DNA of 64,000 nucleotides from assembly GCF_003324565.1 (NCBI RefSeq), contig NZ_QOLA01000005.1, positions 62,001 to 126,000 on the forward strand, read 5' to 3'. Shown in pieces: positions 1 to 10,100 of the stretch. A program made the position numbers and the translations under genes. The stretch comes from Streptomyces sp. SDr-06. Its GTDB lineage: Bacteria > Actinomycetota > Actinomycetes > Streptomycetales > Streptomycetaceae. Within the stretch, counting starts at the first letter, position 1. Every line of letters starts with the position of its first letter. The notes under the pieces are model-generated. The model saw only the letters and a list, made by a program, of their open reading frames with translations, had not been told where the DNA came from and did not search any database.

Positions 1-1216
1 CCCACTCGGGCGCGATGATCGGGCACTGGCCGGCCGGCACGGTGAAGCGGGCGTTGGGGTGGGCGGCCGGGGTGTCGGACGCGGGCGTCCAGTCGTTGCC
101 CTTCCAGTCCGTGAGGTGCGCGGGCGCCGTCTCGGTCATGCCCTCCCACCACACGTCGCCGTCGTCGGTGAGCGCGACGTTGGTGAAGACGGAGTTGCCC
201 CACATCGTCTTCATGGCGTTGGCGTTGGTGTGCTCGCCGGTGCCGGGCGCGACGCCGAAGAACCCGGCCTCGGGGTTGATCGCGTACAGCTGGCCGTCCT
301 CGCCGAAGCGCATCCAGGCGATGTCGTCGCCGATCGTCTCGACCTTCCAGCCGGGGATCGTCGGCTCCAGCATGGCGAGGTTGGTCTTGCCGCAGGCGCT
401 CGGGAAGGCCGCGGTGACGTACTTGGGCTCGCCGTTCGGCGGGGTCAGCTTGAGGACGAGCATGTGCTCGGCGAGCCAGCCCTCGTCGCGCGCCATCACG
501 GAGGCGATGCGCAGCGCGTAGCACTTCTTGCCGAGCAGGGCGTTGCCGCCGTAGCCCGAACCGTACGACCAGATCTCGCGCGTCTCGGGGAAGTGCGAGA
601 TGTACTTCGTGGAGTTGCACGGCCACGGCACGTCCGCCTCGCCCTCGGCCAGCGGGGCGCCGAGGGTGTGGACGGCCTTCACGAAGAAGCCGTCGGTGCC
701 GAGCTCGTCCAGGACGCGCTGACCCATGCGGGTCATGGTGCGCATCGAGACGGCGACGTAGGCGGAGTCGGTGATCTCGACGCCGATCGCGGAGAGCGGC
801 GAGCCGACCGGGCCCATGCAGAAGGGGACGACGTACATCGTGCGCCCGCGCATCGACCCGCGGAAGATGCCCTTCTCACCGGCGAAGATGGCCTTCATCT
901 CGGCCGGGGCCTTCCAGTGGTTGGTCGGGCCCGCGTCCTCCTCCTTCTCGGAGCAGATGAAGGTGCGGTCCTCGACCCGGGCGACGTCGCGCGGGTCGGA
1001 GGCGGCGTAGTACGAGTTGGGGCGCTTGGCCTCGTCGAGCTTCTTGAACGTGCCCTTGGCGACGAGCTCCCCGCACAGGCGCTCGTACTCTGCCTCGGAT
1101 CCGTCGCACCAGACCACACTGTCCGGCTGGGTCAGTTCCGCGATCTCGTTGACCCACGAGATCAGTTCCTGGTGCTTGGTGGGGGCCGAGAGGGGAGCCG
1201 CGATATCGCGCGCCAC
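1..1216 (-). CDS. pckG: Phosphoenolpyruvate carboxykinase (GTP), C-terminus cut by window edge
   Basis: Converts oxaloacetate and GTP to phosphoenolpyruvate, GDP and CO2 in the cytoplasm, linking the TCA cycle to gluconeogenesis. The first 405 residues are present; GTP-type enzymes have about 600. The GTP-PEPCK signature [12 protein letters not shown] lies near residue 275 and combines the reactive cysteine with the P-loop. A later stretch reads [12 protein letters not shown], also typical of the family. The start is GTG at 1216, preceded by AAGGAG at good spacing. It is divergent from the trhA gene and the intervening 300 bp should hold both promoters. The family and nucleotide class are clear; only the missing C-terminus limits the call. 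Confidence 0.96.
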   Translation of the reverse strand, partial: MARDIAAPLSAPTKHQELISWVNEIAELTQPDSVVWCDGSEAEYERLCGELVAKGTFKKLDEAKRPNSYYAASDPRDVARVEDRTFICSEKEEDAGPTNHWKAPAEMKAIFAGEKGIFRGSMRGRTMYVVPFCMGPVGSPLSAIGVEITDSAYVAVSMRTMTRMGQRVLDELGTDGFFVKAVHTLGAPLAEGEADVPWPCNSTKYISHFPETREIWSYGSGYGGNALLGKKCYALRIASVMARDEGWLAEHMLVLKLTPPNGEPKYVTAAFPSACGKTNLAMLEPTIPGWKVETIGDDIAWMRFGEDGQLYAINPEAGFFGVAPGTGEHTNANAMKTMWGNSVFTNVALTDDGDVWWEGMTETAPAHLTDWKGNDWTPASDTPAAHPNARFTVPAGQCPIIAPEW

Positions 1217-1485
1217 GATCGCTCCTTGATGAGGGTCTTGGGAGGGTTTTGACGTACTGCTTCATTGCCGCCCCGTGGGGGCTGCGACCCGGATGCTTGA
1301 CCCCGTGGATCCTGTTGGCGCTCATCCGGTGCCGACCGCACTCATCTGATCTTCCGCGTCGTTCGCCCATATGTCCAGGGGGCCTCTCACGTGAGCATCA
1401 CCACTTACCGCCTTCTTAACTGCCATTTGCCGTTCACTTACCAGACGGCTGGGGGACGCTCGGTGACCGGCCGTACCTATCCGTA
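1217..1485. other. Intergenic region between pckG and trhA
   Basis: Divergent promoter region of about 300 bp with no convincing small gene. It is less GC-rich than its neighbours around 1400-1440. No catabolite-type operator or riboswitch could be recognised by eye. Its trhA-proximal end carries the dyad listed separately. Confidence 0.4.
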
Positions 1486-1503
1486 ACCTACGGGTCCGTA
1501 GGT
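1486..1503. promoter_or_regulatory. Perfect 8+2+8 dyad in the trhA promoter
   Basis: ACCTACGG-GT-CCGTAGGT is a perfect inverted repeat. It ends exactly where a -10-like TAGCAT (1503-1508) begins, and that box sits 7 nt before ATG 1516. The dyad would therefore fill the -35/-10 spacer, a geometry used by MerR-type and many repressor proteins. The regulator is unknown. Confidence 0.55.
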
Positions 1504-1515
1504 AGCATGCGAACC

Positions 1516-2196
1516 ATGACTGATCAGGTGATGGCATCCGCGATCGACCCGGTGACCCAGATGGTGAAGCCGAAGATGCGGGGCTGGCTGCACGCCGGGA
1601 TGTTCCCGGCCGTACTGATCTCGGGCCTGGTGCTCACCGCGCTCGCGGGTTCCACCAAGGCGCGGATCGCCTGCGGGATCTACGTCCTGACCGCCTGCCT
1701 GCTGTTCGGCGTGAGCGGTCTCTACCACCGGGGCACCTGGGGCCCGCGCGGCGAGGCGATCCTGCGCCGCCTCGACCACGCCAACATCTTCCTCATCATC
1801 GCGGGCACCTACACCCCGCTCACCCTGCTCCTGCTGCCCGGCTCCACCGGCAGGGTCCTGCTGTGGGCGGTCTGGGCGGCCGCGGCCGCCGGCATCGTCT
1901 TCCGGGTGTTCTGGATCGGCGCCCCCCGCTGGCTCTACACCCCGTGCTACCTGGCGATGGGCTGGGCGGCCGTCTTCTTCCTGCCCGACTTCCTGCGCAC
2001 CGGCGGCATAGCGGTGCTCGTCCTGGTCATCGTGGGCGGGCTGCTCTACAGCGCCGGCGGCGTGATCTACGGCATCAAGCGCCCGAACCCGTCGCCCCGC
2101 TTCTTCGGCTTCCACGAGGTCTTCCACTCCCTGACCCTCGCCGCGTTCGTCGTGCACTACGTGGGCATCTCGCTCGTCGCCTACCAGCACGGATAA
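1516..2196 (+). CDS. trhA: Hemolysin III family (TrhA/PAQR) membrane protein
   Basis: Seven-helix integral membrane protein of the HlyIII/PAQR family, about 226 residues. The family signatures are visible: SGLYHR, then RRLDHANIFLIIAGTYTP, then the C-terminal HEVFHSL and HYVG motifs. Their histidines and aspartate form the presumed metal site. The family is tied to membrane lipid homeostasis in bacteria; haemolysis is a historical label. I prefer ATG 1516 because TAGCAT lies 7 nt upstream, the pattern of leaderless Streptomyces genes, and no Shine-Dalgarno is seen. ATG 1507 is the alternative. A strong terminator follows. Confidence 0.9.
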   Translation: MTDQVMASAIDPVTQMVKPKMRGWLHAGMFPAVLISGLVLTALAGSTKARIACGIYVLTACLLFGVSGLYHRGTWGPRGEAILRRLDHANIFLIIAGTYTPLTLLLLPGSTGRVLLWAVWAAAAAGIVFRVFWIGAPRWLYTPCYLAMGWAAVFFLPDFLRTGGIAVLVLVIVGGLLYSAGGVIYGIKRPNPSPRFFGFHEVFHSLTLAAFVVHYVGISLVAYQHG

Positions 2197-2212
2197 CCCC
2201 GACCCCGACCTT

Positions 2213-2248
2213 CGAAGGGCCCCGGCGCACCAGCGCCGGGGCCCTTCG
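2213..2248. terminator. Strong hairpin terminator after trhA
   Basis: A perfect 16-bp GC-rich stem (arms 2213-2228 and 2233-2248) closes a 4-nt loop, starting 17 nt after the trhA stop codon. It isolates trhA from the exporter operon. Confidence 0.85.
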
Positions 2249-2262
2249 CGTTCCCGTCCCCA

Positions 2263-2299
2263 TTGACACCCGCACTCTTTTGAGAGCTACTCTCATAAG
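2263..2299 (+). promoter_or_regulatory. Promoter with TetR-type operator for the exporter/regulator operon
   Basis: TTGACA (2263-2268) is a consensus -35 box. Downstream lies the perfect palindrome TGAGAGCTACTCTCA (2281-2295), which extends to 23 bp with one mismatched pair. TACTCT (2288-2293) inside it can serve as the -10. A dyad of this size over the core promoter fits a TetR repressor. The likeliest one is the TetR protein encoded just downstream. Confidence 0.75.
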
Positions 2300-2312
2300 G
2301 CATGAGCTTTCA

Positions 2313-2330
2313 CTGCACGATCCCGTGCAG
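2313..2330 (+). promoter_or_regulatory. Hairpin in the 5' leader of the exporter gene
   Basis: CTGCACG-ATCC-CGTGCAG forms a 7-bp stem with a 4-nt loop, between the promoter and ATG 2361. It could shape the leader RNA or be a second protein site. Too short to call a terminator. Confidence 0.35.
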
Positions 2331-2360
2331 GGGGACCACCTCACCCACGGGGGCCGAACC

Positions 2361-3929
2361 ATGACCACACCCGCACCCCTCACCGGCGCCGCGGCGCCCT
2401 CCGGCGCGGCCGCGCCCGCCCCCGACCCCCGCCGCTGGTGGGCGCTGGGCGCGATGGTCGCGAGCATGCTGGTGCTCGGCTTCGACCTGACGATCCTCAA
2501 CGTCGCGCTGCCGACGATGGCCGGCCAACTCGGGGCCACCACCGGCCAGCAGCAGTGGATGGCCGACGCGTACGTCGTCGTGTTCGCGGCCCTGATGCTC
2601 CCCGCCGGGCTGCTCGGCGACCGCTTCGGCCGCCGCCGCATGCTGATCACCGGACTCGGGATCTTCCTGGCCGGTTCGCTCGTCGGCTCGCTCGCGGGCA
2701 GCGTCGAACCGGTCATCGCGGCCCGTGCGGTCATGGGCGTCGGCGGCGCGCTCGTCATGCCGCTGGCGCTCGCGGTGCTGCCCTCGCTCTTCGCCCCGGA
2801 CGAGCGCGGCAAGGCCGTCGGCATCGTGACCGCGGCCTCCGCGCTCGGCCTGCCGCTCGGCCCGATCGTGGGCGGCTTCCTGCTCGACCACTTCTGGTGG
2901 GGCTCGGTCTTCCTGATCAACGTCCCGATGGTCGCCATCGGGACGGCCGCCTGCGCGTTCCTGCTCCCCGAGACCCGCGACCCTGCCGCGCCCCGGGTCG
3001 ACGCCCTGTCCACCCTGCTGACCGCGGCGGGGCTCGGGGCGCTGATCTACGCCATCATCGAGGCACCGAACCGGGGTTGGGGCAGCCCGCTGGTCCTCGC
3101 CGTGCTGGGCGCGGGCGCGGCCCTGATCGCGGCCCTGGTCGTACGCGAGCGGCGGGCCCCGCGCCCGATGCTGGACCTCAAGCTGCTCGGCCACCGGCCG
3201 TTCCTGCTGAACACGCTCGCCGCGACGCTGGTGATGTTCATCCTGTCCGGCCTCATGTTCGTGCTGCCGCCCTACCTCCAGGCCGTCCTCGGCAACGACG
3301 CGTTCGGCACCGGGCTGCGGATGCTGCCGCTGATGGGCGGGCTGATGATCGCCGCGAAGGGTACGCCGCGCCTGTGCGCGCGGTTCGGGGCGCGGGGCGT
3401 GATCAGCGCCGGGCTCGTGGTGCTCACCTTCGCCGCACTCCTCGGCAGCCGGACCGCCGACGGAGACGCGTACGCCTTCACCGCCCTGTGGCTCTCCCTC
3501 GCCGGGCTCGGCTTCGGCTTCGCGATGGTGCCCGCGATGACGGCCGCCCTCGCCACCCTGCCCCCCGAGCGCGCGGGCAGCGGCTCCGGGCTGCTCATGA
3601 CGGTGCGTCAGGTGGGCAGCGCGATCGGCATCGCCCTGCTCGGTTCGCTGCTCGCCGGGGTGTACGCGGACGGGCTCCCCGGCGGGGCGCCGCACGCGGC
3701 CGCCGACTCCGTGGTCGCCGCCCACCTGGTGGCCGCGAAGACCGGTGACCCGCGCCTCCTGTCGGCCGCCGACTCGGCGTACGTGCACGGCATGGGCGTC
3801 GTACTGCTCGTCTGTGCCGTCGCCGCGCTGGCGACCGCGCTGCTCGCCATGGCCCTGCTTCCGAAGGCCGAATCCGCAGGTCCGGCGCCCGGCGAGGTCG
3901 CCCCGGCGGCGGCCGATGGCGGACAATGA
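2361..3929 (+). CDS. DHA2-family MFS drug efflux transporter
   Basis: Proton-driven multidrug exporter of the EmrB/QacA type, 522 residues, with about 14 predicted membrane helices starting near residue 30. The DHA2 motifs are present: LDLTILNVALP-like FDLTILNVALPTM in helix 1, LGDRFGRRRM in loop 2-3, and ALGLPLGPIVGG in helix 5. A short Pro/Ala tail precedes helix 1. ATG 2361 is chosen as the first start after the promoter. The TetR gene follows at once, and the operator over the promoter suggests substrate-induced derepression. The exported compound cannot be inferred. Confidence 0.9.
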   Translation: MTTPAPLTGAAAPSGAAAPAPDPRRWWALGAMVASMLVLGFDLTILNVALPTMAGQLGATTGQQQWMADAYVVVFAALMLPAGLLGDRFGRRRMLITGLGIFLAGSLVGSLAGSVEPVIAARAVMGVGGALVMPLALAVLPSLFAPDERGKAVGIVTAASALGLPLGPIVGGFLLDHFWWGSVFLINVPMVAIGTAACAFLLPETRDPAAPRVDALSTLLTAAGLGALIYAIIEAPNRGWGSPLVLAVLGAGAALIAALVVRERRAPRPMLDLKLLGHRPFLLNTLAATLVMFILSGLMFVLPPYLQAVLGNDAFGTGLRMLPLMGGLMIAAKGTPRLCARFGARGVISAGLVVLTFAALLGSRTADGDAYAFTALWLSLAGLGFGFAMVPAMTAALATLPPERAGSGSGLLMTVRQVGSAIGIALLGSLLAGVYADGLPGGAPHAAADSVVAAHLVAAKTGDPRLLSAADSAYVHGMGVVLLVCAVAALATALLAMALLPKAESAGPAPGEVAPAAADGGQ

Positions 3930-3933
3930 CCCC

Positions 3934-4644
3934 ATGGCCGCCACCTCCCGCACCGCCCCCGACTCCGCCGGCTCCCCCACCTCGTCCGACCCGGATGCCT
4001 CGACCGGCCCGGTCGACCCGGTCGTGTCCGTCGTGGAAGGCCTCCAGCCGCAGTTGAGCCTGCGGGAACGCAAGAAGATCAAGACCCGAACCGCGATCCG
4101 CCGGGCCACCTATCGGCTGGTCGCCGAGCAGGGGTACGAGGCCACGACGGTCGAGCAGATCGCGGAGGCGGCGGAGGTCTCCCCCTCCACGGTGTTCCGC
4201 TACTTCCCGACCAAGGAGGACATCGTGCTCACCGACGAGTTCGACCCGATCCTCCTGCGGGAGATGCGGGCCCGGCCCCCGGCGGAGCCGCCGCTGGAGT
4301 CGCTGCGGCACGTCGTCACCGAGGCGGCCCGCCTCTCGCTGGCGGACGACCGCGAGGAGACGCTGCTGCGGACGCGTCTGATCGCGGAGGTGCCCGCGCT
4401 GCGGGCCCGCATGATGGAGTCGATGGCGACGACGAGCCGGCTCCTGTGCGAGGTGCTGGCGGAGCGGGCGGGGCGGAACGCCGTCGACCTGGAGGTGCGG
4501 GTCTTCGCGATGGCGGTGCTCGGGGCGTTGCACGAGGCGTCGGTGTACTGGGCGGAGCGGGGGCACCAGGATGACCTCCTGGACCTCATCGCCCGCACGA
4601 TGACCACCCTCCACCGGGGCCTGCCCCCGGGCCCCGCCGCCTAG
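3934..4644 (+). CDS. TetR family repressor, probable regulator of the adjacent exporter
   Basis: About 236 residues. After a disordered 40-residue Ser/Pro/Asp-rich leader comes a typical TetR helix-turn-helix: TAIRRATYRLVAEQGYEATT, then VEQIAEAAEVSPSTVFRYFP and the KEDIV box. The ligand-binding half has no recognisable signature. ATG 3934 lies 4 nt after the exporter stop; ATG 3916 in frame would overlap it. Cotranscription points to autoregulation through the palindrome at 2281-2295. The family is certain, the target inferred. Confidence 0.88.
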   Translation: MAATSRTAPDSAGSPTSSDPDASTGPVDPVVSVVEGLQPQLSLRERKKIKTRTAIRRATYRLVAEQGYEATTVEQIAEAAEVSPSTVFRYFPTKEDIVLTDEFDPILLREMRARPPAEPPLESLRHVVTEAARLSLADDREETLLRTRLIAEVPALRARMMESMATTSRLLCEVLAERAGRNAVDLEVRVFAMAVLGALHEASVYWAERGHQDDLLDLIARTMTTLHRGLPPGPAA

Positions 4645-4700
4645 CCCCCGGGGCGGGGCCCGGACGCCCGGTCCCGCGCCCCCGAACCCCGCCTTCACCC

Positions 4701-4831
4701 GCAGACCGTACGTGGCCGTTCGCGCAGTTCCCCGCGCCCCTGGCAGGGTTGCCGCCGGACACCCCGCATCCGTGAAACCCGCCTTCGTCCGCAGACCGTA
4801 CGTGGCCGTTCGCGCAGTTCCCCGCGCCCCT
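4701..4831 (-). repeat. Two identical 41-bp copies of a dispersed Streptomyces extragenic repeat
   Basis: Bases 4701-4741 and 4791-4831 are identical and lie exactly 90 bp apart. On the minus strand each carries the core GGGGCGCGGGGAACTGCGCG followed by a segment ending in GTACGGTCTGC. The same core recurs near 32.4-32.6 kb and 43.96 kb. I know this as a common intergenic sequence in Streptomyces; its function is unsettled. Confidence 0.85.
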
Positions 4832-4871
4832 TAGCAGGACGGTGCTGGTCGGCACGGGCAACCTCAGCCCG

Positions 4872-4990
4872 TCATGGGGGTCCCCCCTGGCCCTTAAGGC
4901 CTTGGGGGAGATTGAGGACCAGCGCCCTTAAGGCGCGAACGGGGGTGTGGGGGCGGAGCCCCCGCCCGGGGTCGAGGGGCGGAGCCCCCT
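4872..4990 (-). repeat. Second repeat module ending in tandem hairpins
   Basis: Contains small palindromes around CCCTTAAGG and the hairpins GGGGGC-GGA-GCCCCC (4949-4963) and GGGGC-GGA-GCCCC (4976-4988). On the minus strand it resembles the left halves of the repeats at 32288 and 43863. It lies just past the stop of the YyaL gene and probably also acts as its terminator. With the previous entry it fills the 350-bp gap after tetR; no gene is visible there. Confidence 0.7.
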
Positions 4991-4994
4991 TGGG

Positions 4995-7016
4995 TTAGGT
5001 CAGGGACTCGGCCAGGGCGTCCGGGGTCGTCACCGGCGCGTCACAACGGAAGCGCCGACAGACGTACGCCGCCGCACCCCCACCCACCAACGGCCGCCCC
5101 ACGAGCAACGGGAACTCGTCCCCCGGAGCCCCCACCGCCACCACCGCCCCCGGCGCGGACGCCAGCAGCGCCGTGCGGTGCAGCGCCCCCGTCAGGGGAT
5201 CGGTGGGCGCCCCCACCACGGCCACCTCCCGGGGCCCGTCGAGCAGCGCCTCGGCCGCCGCCAGCCCCCACCCGATGAATCGCGGGGCCCGCGGCCCGAG
5301 CGCGCGGACCACGCCCAACGCCCCCTCCGCCGCCTCCCGGTGCGCCGAGGACCCGGTGTGCGCCGCGTAGGACAGCAGGGCCGAGGCCGCCGCCGTCCAC
5401 CCGGAGGGCGTCGCGTTGTCCGTGGGGTCCTGCGGCCGCCGGATGAGCTTCTCCGCGTCGTGCGCCGTGTCGTACAGCACGCCCGCCTCGCCGGCGAACT
5501 GGTCCAGGACGATGTCGAGCAGGAACCCGGCGAACTCCAGCCAGACGCCCTCCCCGGTCACCCCGGCGAGCGCGAGGAAGCCCTCGGCGACATCGGCGTA
5601 GTCCTCCAACACCCCGCTGTTCGCGCCCACTTGGCCGTCCTTGGAGGTCCGGGCGAGCCGGGCGTGGCCGTCCATGTGGATCCGTACGAGCACGTCGGCG
5701 GCCTCGGTCGCGCGCTCGACGAGGTCCGGGCGGTCGAAGAGCGCGCCGACCTCGGCCAGCGCCGCGATCGCCAGGCCGTTCCAGGCGGCGACCAGCTTGT
5801 CGTCCCGCCCGGGCCGCTCCCGCAGCTCCCGCGCCGCCAGCAGCCGGTCGCGTACACCCGCGCCCAACTCCCCCCCGTCGGAGGGGAGTTGGAGGACCGA
5901 GGCACCCTCCTCGAAGGTGCCTTCCTCGGTCACCCCGAAGTGCCGGGCCGCGGCCTCGCCGTCCCGCTCGCCCAGGGCCTCGACGAGCTGCGCGGGCGTC
6001 CACACATAGAACGCCCCCTCCACATGGTGCCCGGCACCATCGTCGCTGTCGGCGTCCAGCGCGGAAGCGTATCCGCCCTCGTTGGTGCGCAGTTCGCGCA
6101 CCATGAAGTCGGCGGTCTCCAGGGCGACCCGGCGCGCGAGGTCGGAGCCGGTGATCCGCCACAGGTGGGCGTACACGCGGCACAGCAGGGCGTTGTCGTA
6201 CAGCATCTTCTCGAAGTGCGGCACCAGCGTCGCCTGCGGTCGCGGGCGCAGCACATAGCGGTGGAACCCGCCGCCGACCTGGTCGTAGAGGCTGGAGCGC
6301 GCCATGGCCTCGCACATGCCCTCGGCCATCTCCAGGGCCGCCTCGGAGCCGGTCCTGGCGTGGTGGCGCAGCAGGAACTCGATCACCATGCCCGGCGGGA
6401 ACTTCGTGTCGCCGCTGCCGAGCCAGCCGGTCGCCGGGTCGTACTCGCGGGTGATCCCGAGCAGCGCCTGGGCGAGCTCCTCCTCGCCGGGCAGTCCGCC
6501 CGCGCCGTGGTCCAGCTCCCGGGCCGCCAGATCGCGGGTGATCTTCTGGGCGACGTCGGCGACCTCGTCGCGCCGGTTCGCCCAGGCACCCTGCACGCCT
6601 TCGAGGACCTGCCGGAAGGACGGCATGCCGTGCCGGGGCTCGGGCGGGAAGTACGTGCCGAAGTAGAAGGGCTCCCCGGCGGGGGTCATGAAGACGGACA
6701 TGGGCCAGCCGCCCTGCCCGGTCGCGGCCTGCACCGCCTCCATGTAGACGGCGTCGACGTCGGGCCGCTCCTCGCGGTCCACCTTCACGTTCACGAAGTG
6801 CTCGTTCATGAAGGCCGCCGTGGCCTCGTCCTCGAACGATTCGTGCGCGAGGACATGGCACCAGTGGCAGCTGCTGTACCCGACGCTGAGCAGCACCGGA
6901 ACCCCGCGCTCCCGGGCCTCGGCGAAGGCCTCGGGCGACCAGGGCCACCAGTCGACCGGGTTGTCGGCGTGCTGGAGGAGGTAGGGGGACGTCTCATGGG
7001 CGAGGCGGTTCGGCAT
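4995..7016 (-). CDS. YyaL/SSP411-type protein with N-terminal thioredoxin fold (DUF255)
   Basis: A 673-residue cytoplasmic protein. Residues 1-160 are the DUF255 thioredoxin-like domain, with the start signature [20 protein letters not shown] and a CHWC redox motif at 50-53, then DREERPDVD and GGWPMSVF. The remainder resembles the alpha/alpha barrel of N-acyl-glucosamine epimerase-like proteins. The family is widespread from bacteria to mammals (spermatogenesis-associated protein 20), with no settled biochemical role. ATG 7016 is preferred because GGGGGAG lies upstream; ATG 7034 is possible. It is divergent from the STAND gene. Confidence 0.9.
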   Translation of the reverse strand: MPNRLAHETSPYLLQHADNPVDWWPWSPEAFAEARERGVPVLLSVGYSSCHWCHVLAHESFEDEATAAFMNEHFVNVKVDREERPDVDAVYMEAVQAATGQGGWPMSVFMTPAGEPFYFGTYFPPEPRHGMPSFRQVLEGVQGAWANRRDEVADVAQKITRDLAARELDHGAGGLPGEEELAQALLGITREYDPATGWLGSGDTKFPPGMVIEFLLRHHARTGSEAALEMAEGMCEAMARSSLYDQVGGGFHRYVLRPRPQATLVPHFEKMLYDNALLCRVYAHLWRITGSDLARRVALETADFMVRELRTNEGGYASALDADSDDGAGHHVEGAFYVWTPAQLVEALGERDGEAAARHFGVTEEGTFEEGASVLQLPSDGGELGAGVRDRLLAARELRERPGRDDKLVAAWNGLAIAALAEVGALFDRPDLVERATEAADVLVRIHMDGHARLARTSKDGQVGANSGVLEDYADVAEGFLALAGVTGEGVWLEFAGFLLDIVLDQFAGEAGVLYDTAHDAEKLIRRPQDPTDNATPSGWTAAASALLSYAAHTGSSAHREAAEGALGVVRALGPRAPRFIGWGLAAAEALLDGPREVAVVGAPTDPLTGALHRTALLASAPGAVVAVGAPGDEFPLLVGRPLVGGGAAAYVCRRFRCDAPVTTPDALAESLT

Positions 7017-7129
7017 GACTCCATACTCCCCCACACGAGAGATGATCCGCCGACTCCCTCGCGCCGACGCGCGTCACCCACGACACTTGGAGGTGCAGGC
7101 GGACGACGGGCTCTCGGAGGGGGACGCAC

Positions 7130-10100
7130 ATGCGGGACAGCCATCGGGCCGAGGCCGAGCGGCTGTTGGTACGCGCCGTGGAGGAAGAGGTACGGCGCTC
7201 CGGCGGGCGGTCCGACGGGAGCGCCCTGCTCTCCCGGGGCCGGGGCGCGCTCGACGCGCTGGCCCAGAGCGCCGCGGAGGAGTACGCGGCCTACACCCAC
7301 GCCCTGGACGAGGCGGCGGCCGGGCAGCTGTCGTTCGGGGAGCGCTTCCGGCGCGACGGCGGATCAACAGGGCTGCTGGCCACGGGAGTCGGCGCGGTCG
7401 CGGCCGTCGTGGTCGACGCGGCGCTCGGGACCGGCGCGGGTGGCGCCGTGGCCACCGGGGCTGCCGTGCTGGTGGCCGGGGCCGCGGGGACGGTCGCGAA
7501 GGTGACGGCCGCGCACGTGCCGGCCGCGCACCGCCGGGCCGGCGCGCTGGGCCAGCCGGGCGGCCTGGAGCAGCTGCGCCTCCAGTGGCTGACCGCCCTG
7601 GAGGTGCGCGGCATCCGGCCGTTCCTGGACCAGCAGCGGGCGGTGAGCTCCAAGCCGCCGCCGAAGAAGGTGCCCACCCAGCTGCGCGGCACCGACAAGA
7701 GCGCCGCGGCCCGCCGCCGCTCGGTCCTTGAGCAGTCGTTCGGCCATCTGCCCGACCCGCAGGGCCCGTTCGCGGGGCGGCGGGCGGAGCTGGCGCGGAT
7801 CGGCCAGTGGGTTCAGGCCGCCCGGGCCTCGACCCGGACCCGGCCGGTGGTCGTGGTGCTGCACGGGCCGCCGGGCTCGGGCCGCAGCACCCTCGCGGTG
7901 CGCGCGGCGCACGCGCTGCGCGACCAGTTCCGCGGCGCGTGCCTGGTCGACATGCGCGGCGGCAGCCTCTCCGGCGAGGGCCCGCTGCCCACCCGGGACG
8001 CGCTGCTGCACCTCCTGAACCGGCTCGGCGCCCCGCGCGAACAGCTCCTGTTCCGCGAGAGGTCGTCCCCCGAGCAGCAGGTGCGCCGCCTCGCCGAGCT
8101 CTACCACCAGCACCTGACGGGCCTCGCCGTCACCGTCGTACTGGACGACACCGACGACGCCGAGCAGGTGAGCACCCTGGTGCCGCAGCGCTCCGAGGGC
8201 CTGGTGCTCGTCACCTCCTCCAAGCCGCTCGACCTGCCCGCCGACTTCCCGGCGTGGGTGCACCAGCTGGCCGTCGAGCCGCTGGACGCGGCGGGCGCGG
8301 AGGAGTTGCTCCGCGAGGCCGCCGAGGAGAAGGAGTCGGGGCCCTACGACGCCGAATCGACCGAGCTGGTGCGGCAGTTGTGCGGCGGGCTCCCGCTGGC
8401 GCTGCGCGTCGCCGGGTCCTCGCTCGGGCCGCGTTCGACGCGGGCGCTGGCCGCCGACCTCGCGGCGTACGGACCGGTCGCGCCCGCCGAGCGGGCCCTG
8501 TGGCTGCGCTATACCGACCAGGCGGAGCCGGCCCGCCGGCTGCTGCGCCGCCTGGCGCTCGCGGGCCGCGCCTCACTGGGGGCGGCGGCCGCGGCGTCGC
8601 TGCTGGCCGCCGACGAGCAGGAGGCCCAGCGCCAGCTCACCGCGCTCGCCGCGGCGGGCCTCATCGACCGCGTGCGGGGCAGCCGCTACCGGCTGCACGA
8701 CCTCGTACGCTCCTTCGCCGAGGCCCGCCTGGCCGACGAGGAGGAGCAGGCCGACCGGGTGGCCGCGCAGGAGCGGCTCATCCGCACCTACGCGGAGCTC
8801 GCGGACGCGGTGGGCCGCATGGTCGACGGCAAGATGTCGACCCGGGCCGGCCAGTTCGGCGGCCACGGCTTCCCGTCCCTGGACGCGGCGCTGCGCTGGC
8901 TGGACGACGAGTCCAGCTTCATCACGGCCGCCCTGCGGCAGGCCGAGGGGGTCGACCAGGAGGCCGTCCTGAGCCTGCTCGGCGCGCTGTGCGACTACTG
9001 CCTGCTGCGCGGCGACCTCTACCGCCTCGGTGAGATCAGCGAGTTGACGCAGGCCGTCGACCAGGGCCTGCTCGTCCGGTCCGTGCAATGGCGCACCGGC
9101 ATCGCCGCCCGCCAGCTCGGCGAGCTCGACACGGCGCGTACGACGCTGTCCTCGGTGGTCAACCTCTACCGCGAGGCCCAGCACGACGCGGGCCAGGCGC
9201 TCGCCCTGTGCTCGCTCGGCATCACGCTGCACCACCAGGGCAACCTGGCCGAGGCGGCGGCGCGGTTGCGCGAGGCGATCGACCTCCAGGCGGGCGAGGA
9301 GCTGGCCGGTGACCGCGCCTGGTCGCTGCACGCGCTCGCGGCCGTGGAGCGCGACCGCTCCAACCTGTCGGGCGCACTGACCCTGCTCGCCACCGCCCTC
9401 GCCCTGCACCGCGAGAACGAGTCGCTGCACGGCGAGGCCTGGACGCACTTCCAGCTCGGCCAGCTGTATCTGCGCATGGGCGAAGTGCCGCGCGCCGACG
9501 AGGAGTTGCGTACCGCGCTCGACATGTACGGGCGCACCCGCGACGGCCGCGGCGAGGCCTGGGCGATGACCCAGCTGGCCCGCGCCCGGCTCGTGGACGG
9601 CGACGCGTCGGCCGCGGTCGACCAGCTCCGCCAGGCGCTGTCGCGCCACCGTGAGCAGGAGGACGCGCGCGGCGAGGCGTGGACGCTGTACTACTTGGGC
9701 CAAGCCCTGGAGGAGCGCGGCGACCGCGACCAGGCGGTGCGCGAGCTGGAGCGGGCCCGCACGATGTTCTCGCGGATGCGGGACGTGTACGGGCTGGCCT
9801 GCGCCCGCCACCACTCGGGCCGGGTCACCCGCGACCAGCGGGCCGCCCAGACCGGCAATCTGCGCAACTCCGGCTTCGCCCGCCAGCTCCTGGTGGACGC
9901 GCGCGCCGACTTCCACCGCATCGGGGTGGCGCACGGCGAGGCCTGGACCTGTCTGGAGCTCGCCCTGATCGACGCGGGCAACAACCGGCCCGGCCCGGCG
10001 CTCGCGCTGTGCGACGAGGCGACGGCGCTGTTCGCCTCGTACGACGACCGGCGGGGCGGCGACTGGTCCCGCTTCCTGCGCTGCACGCTGCTGCCGTACG

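Noticed and set aside
2310..4109. A 599-codon minus-strand frame opposite the exporter and tetR
   Set aside because: Antisense shadow: composition dominated by Gly, Arg, Glu and His, no start site with a ribosome signal, no family features.
4947..7505. A long open frame of 852 codons opposite the YyaL gene
   Set aside because: It mirrors the GC-rich third positions of the real gene and encodes low-complexity Arg/Gly/Pro sequence with no recognisable domain.
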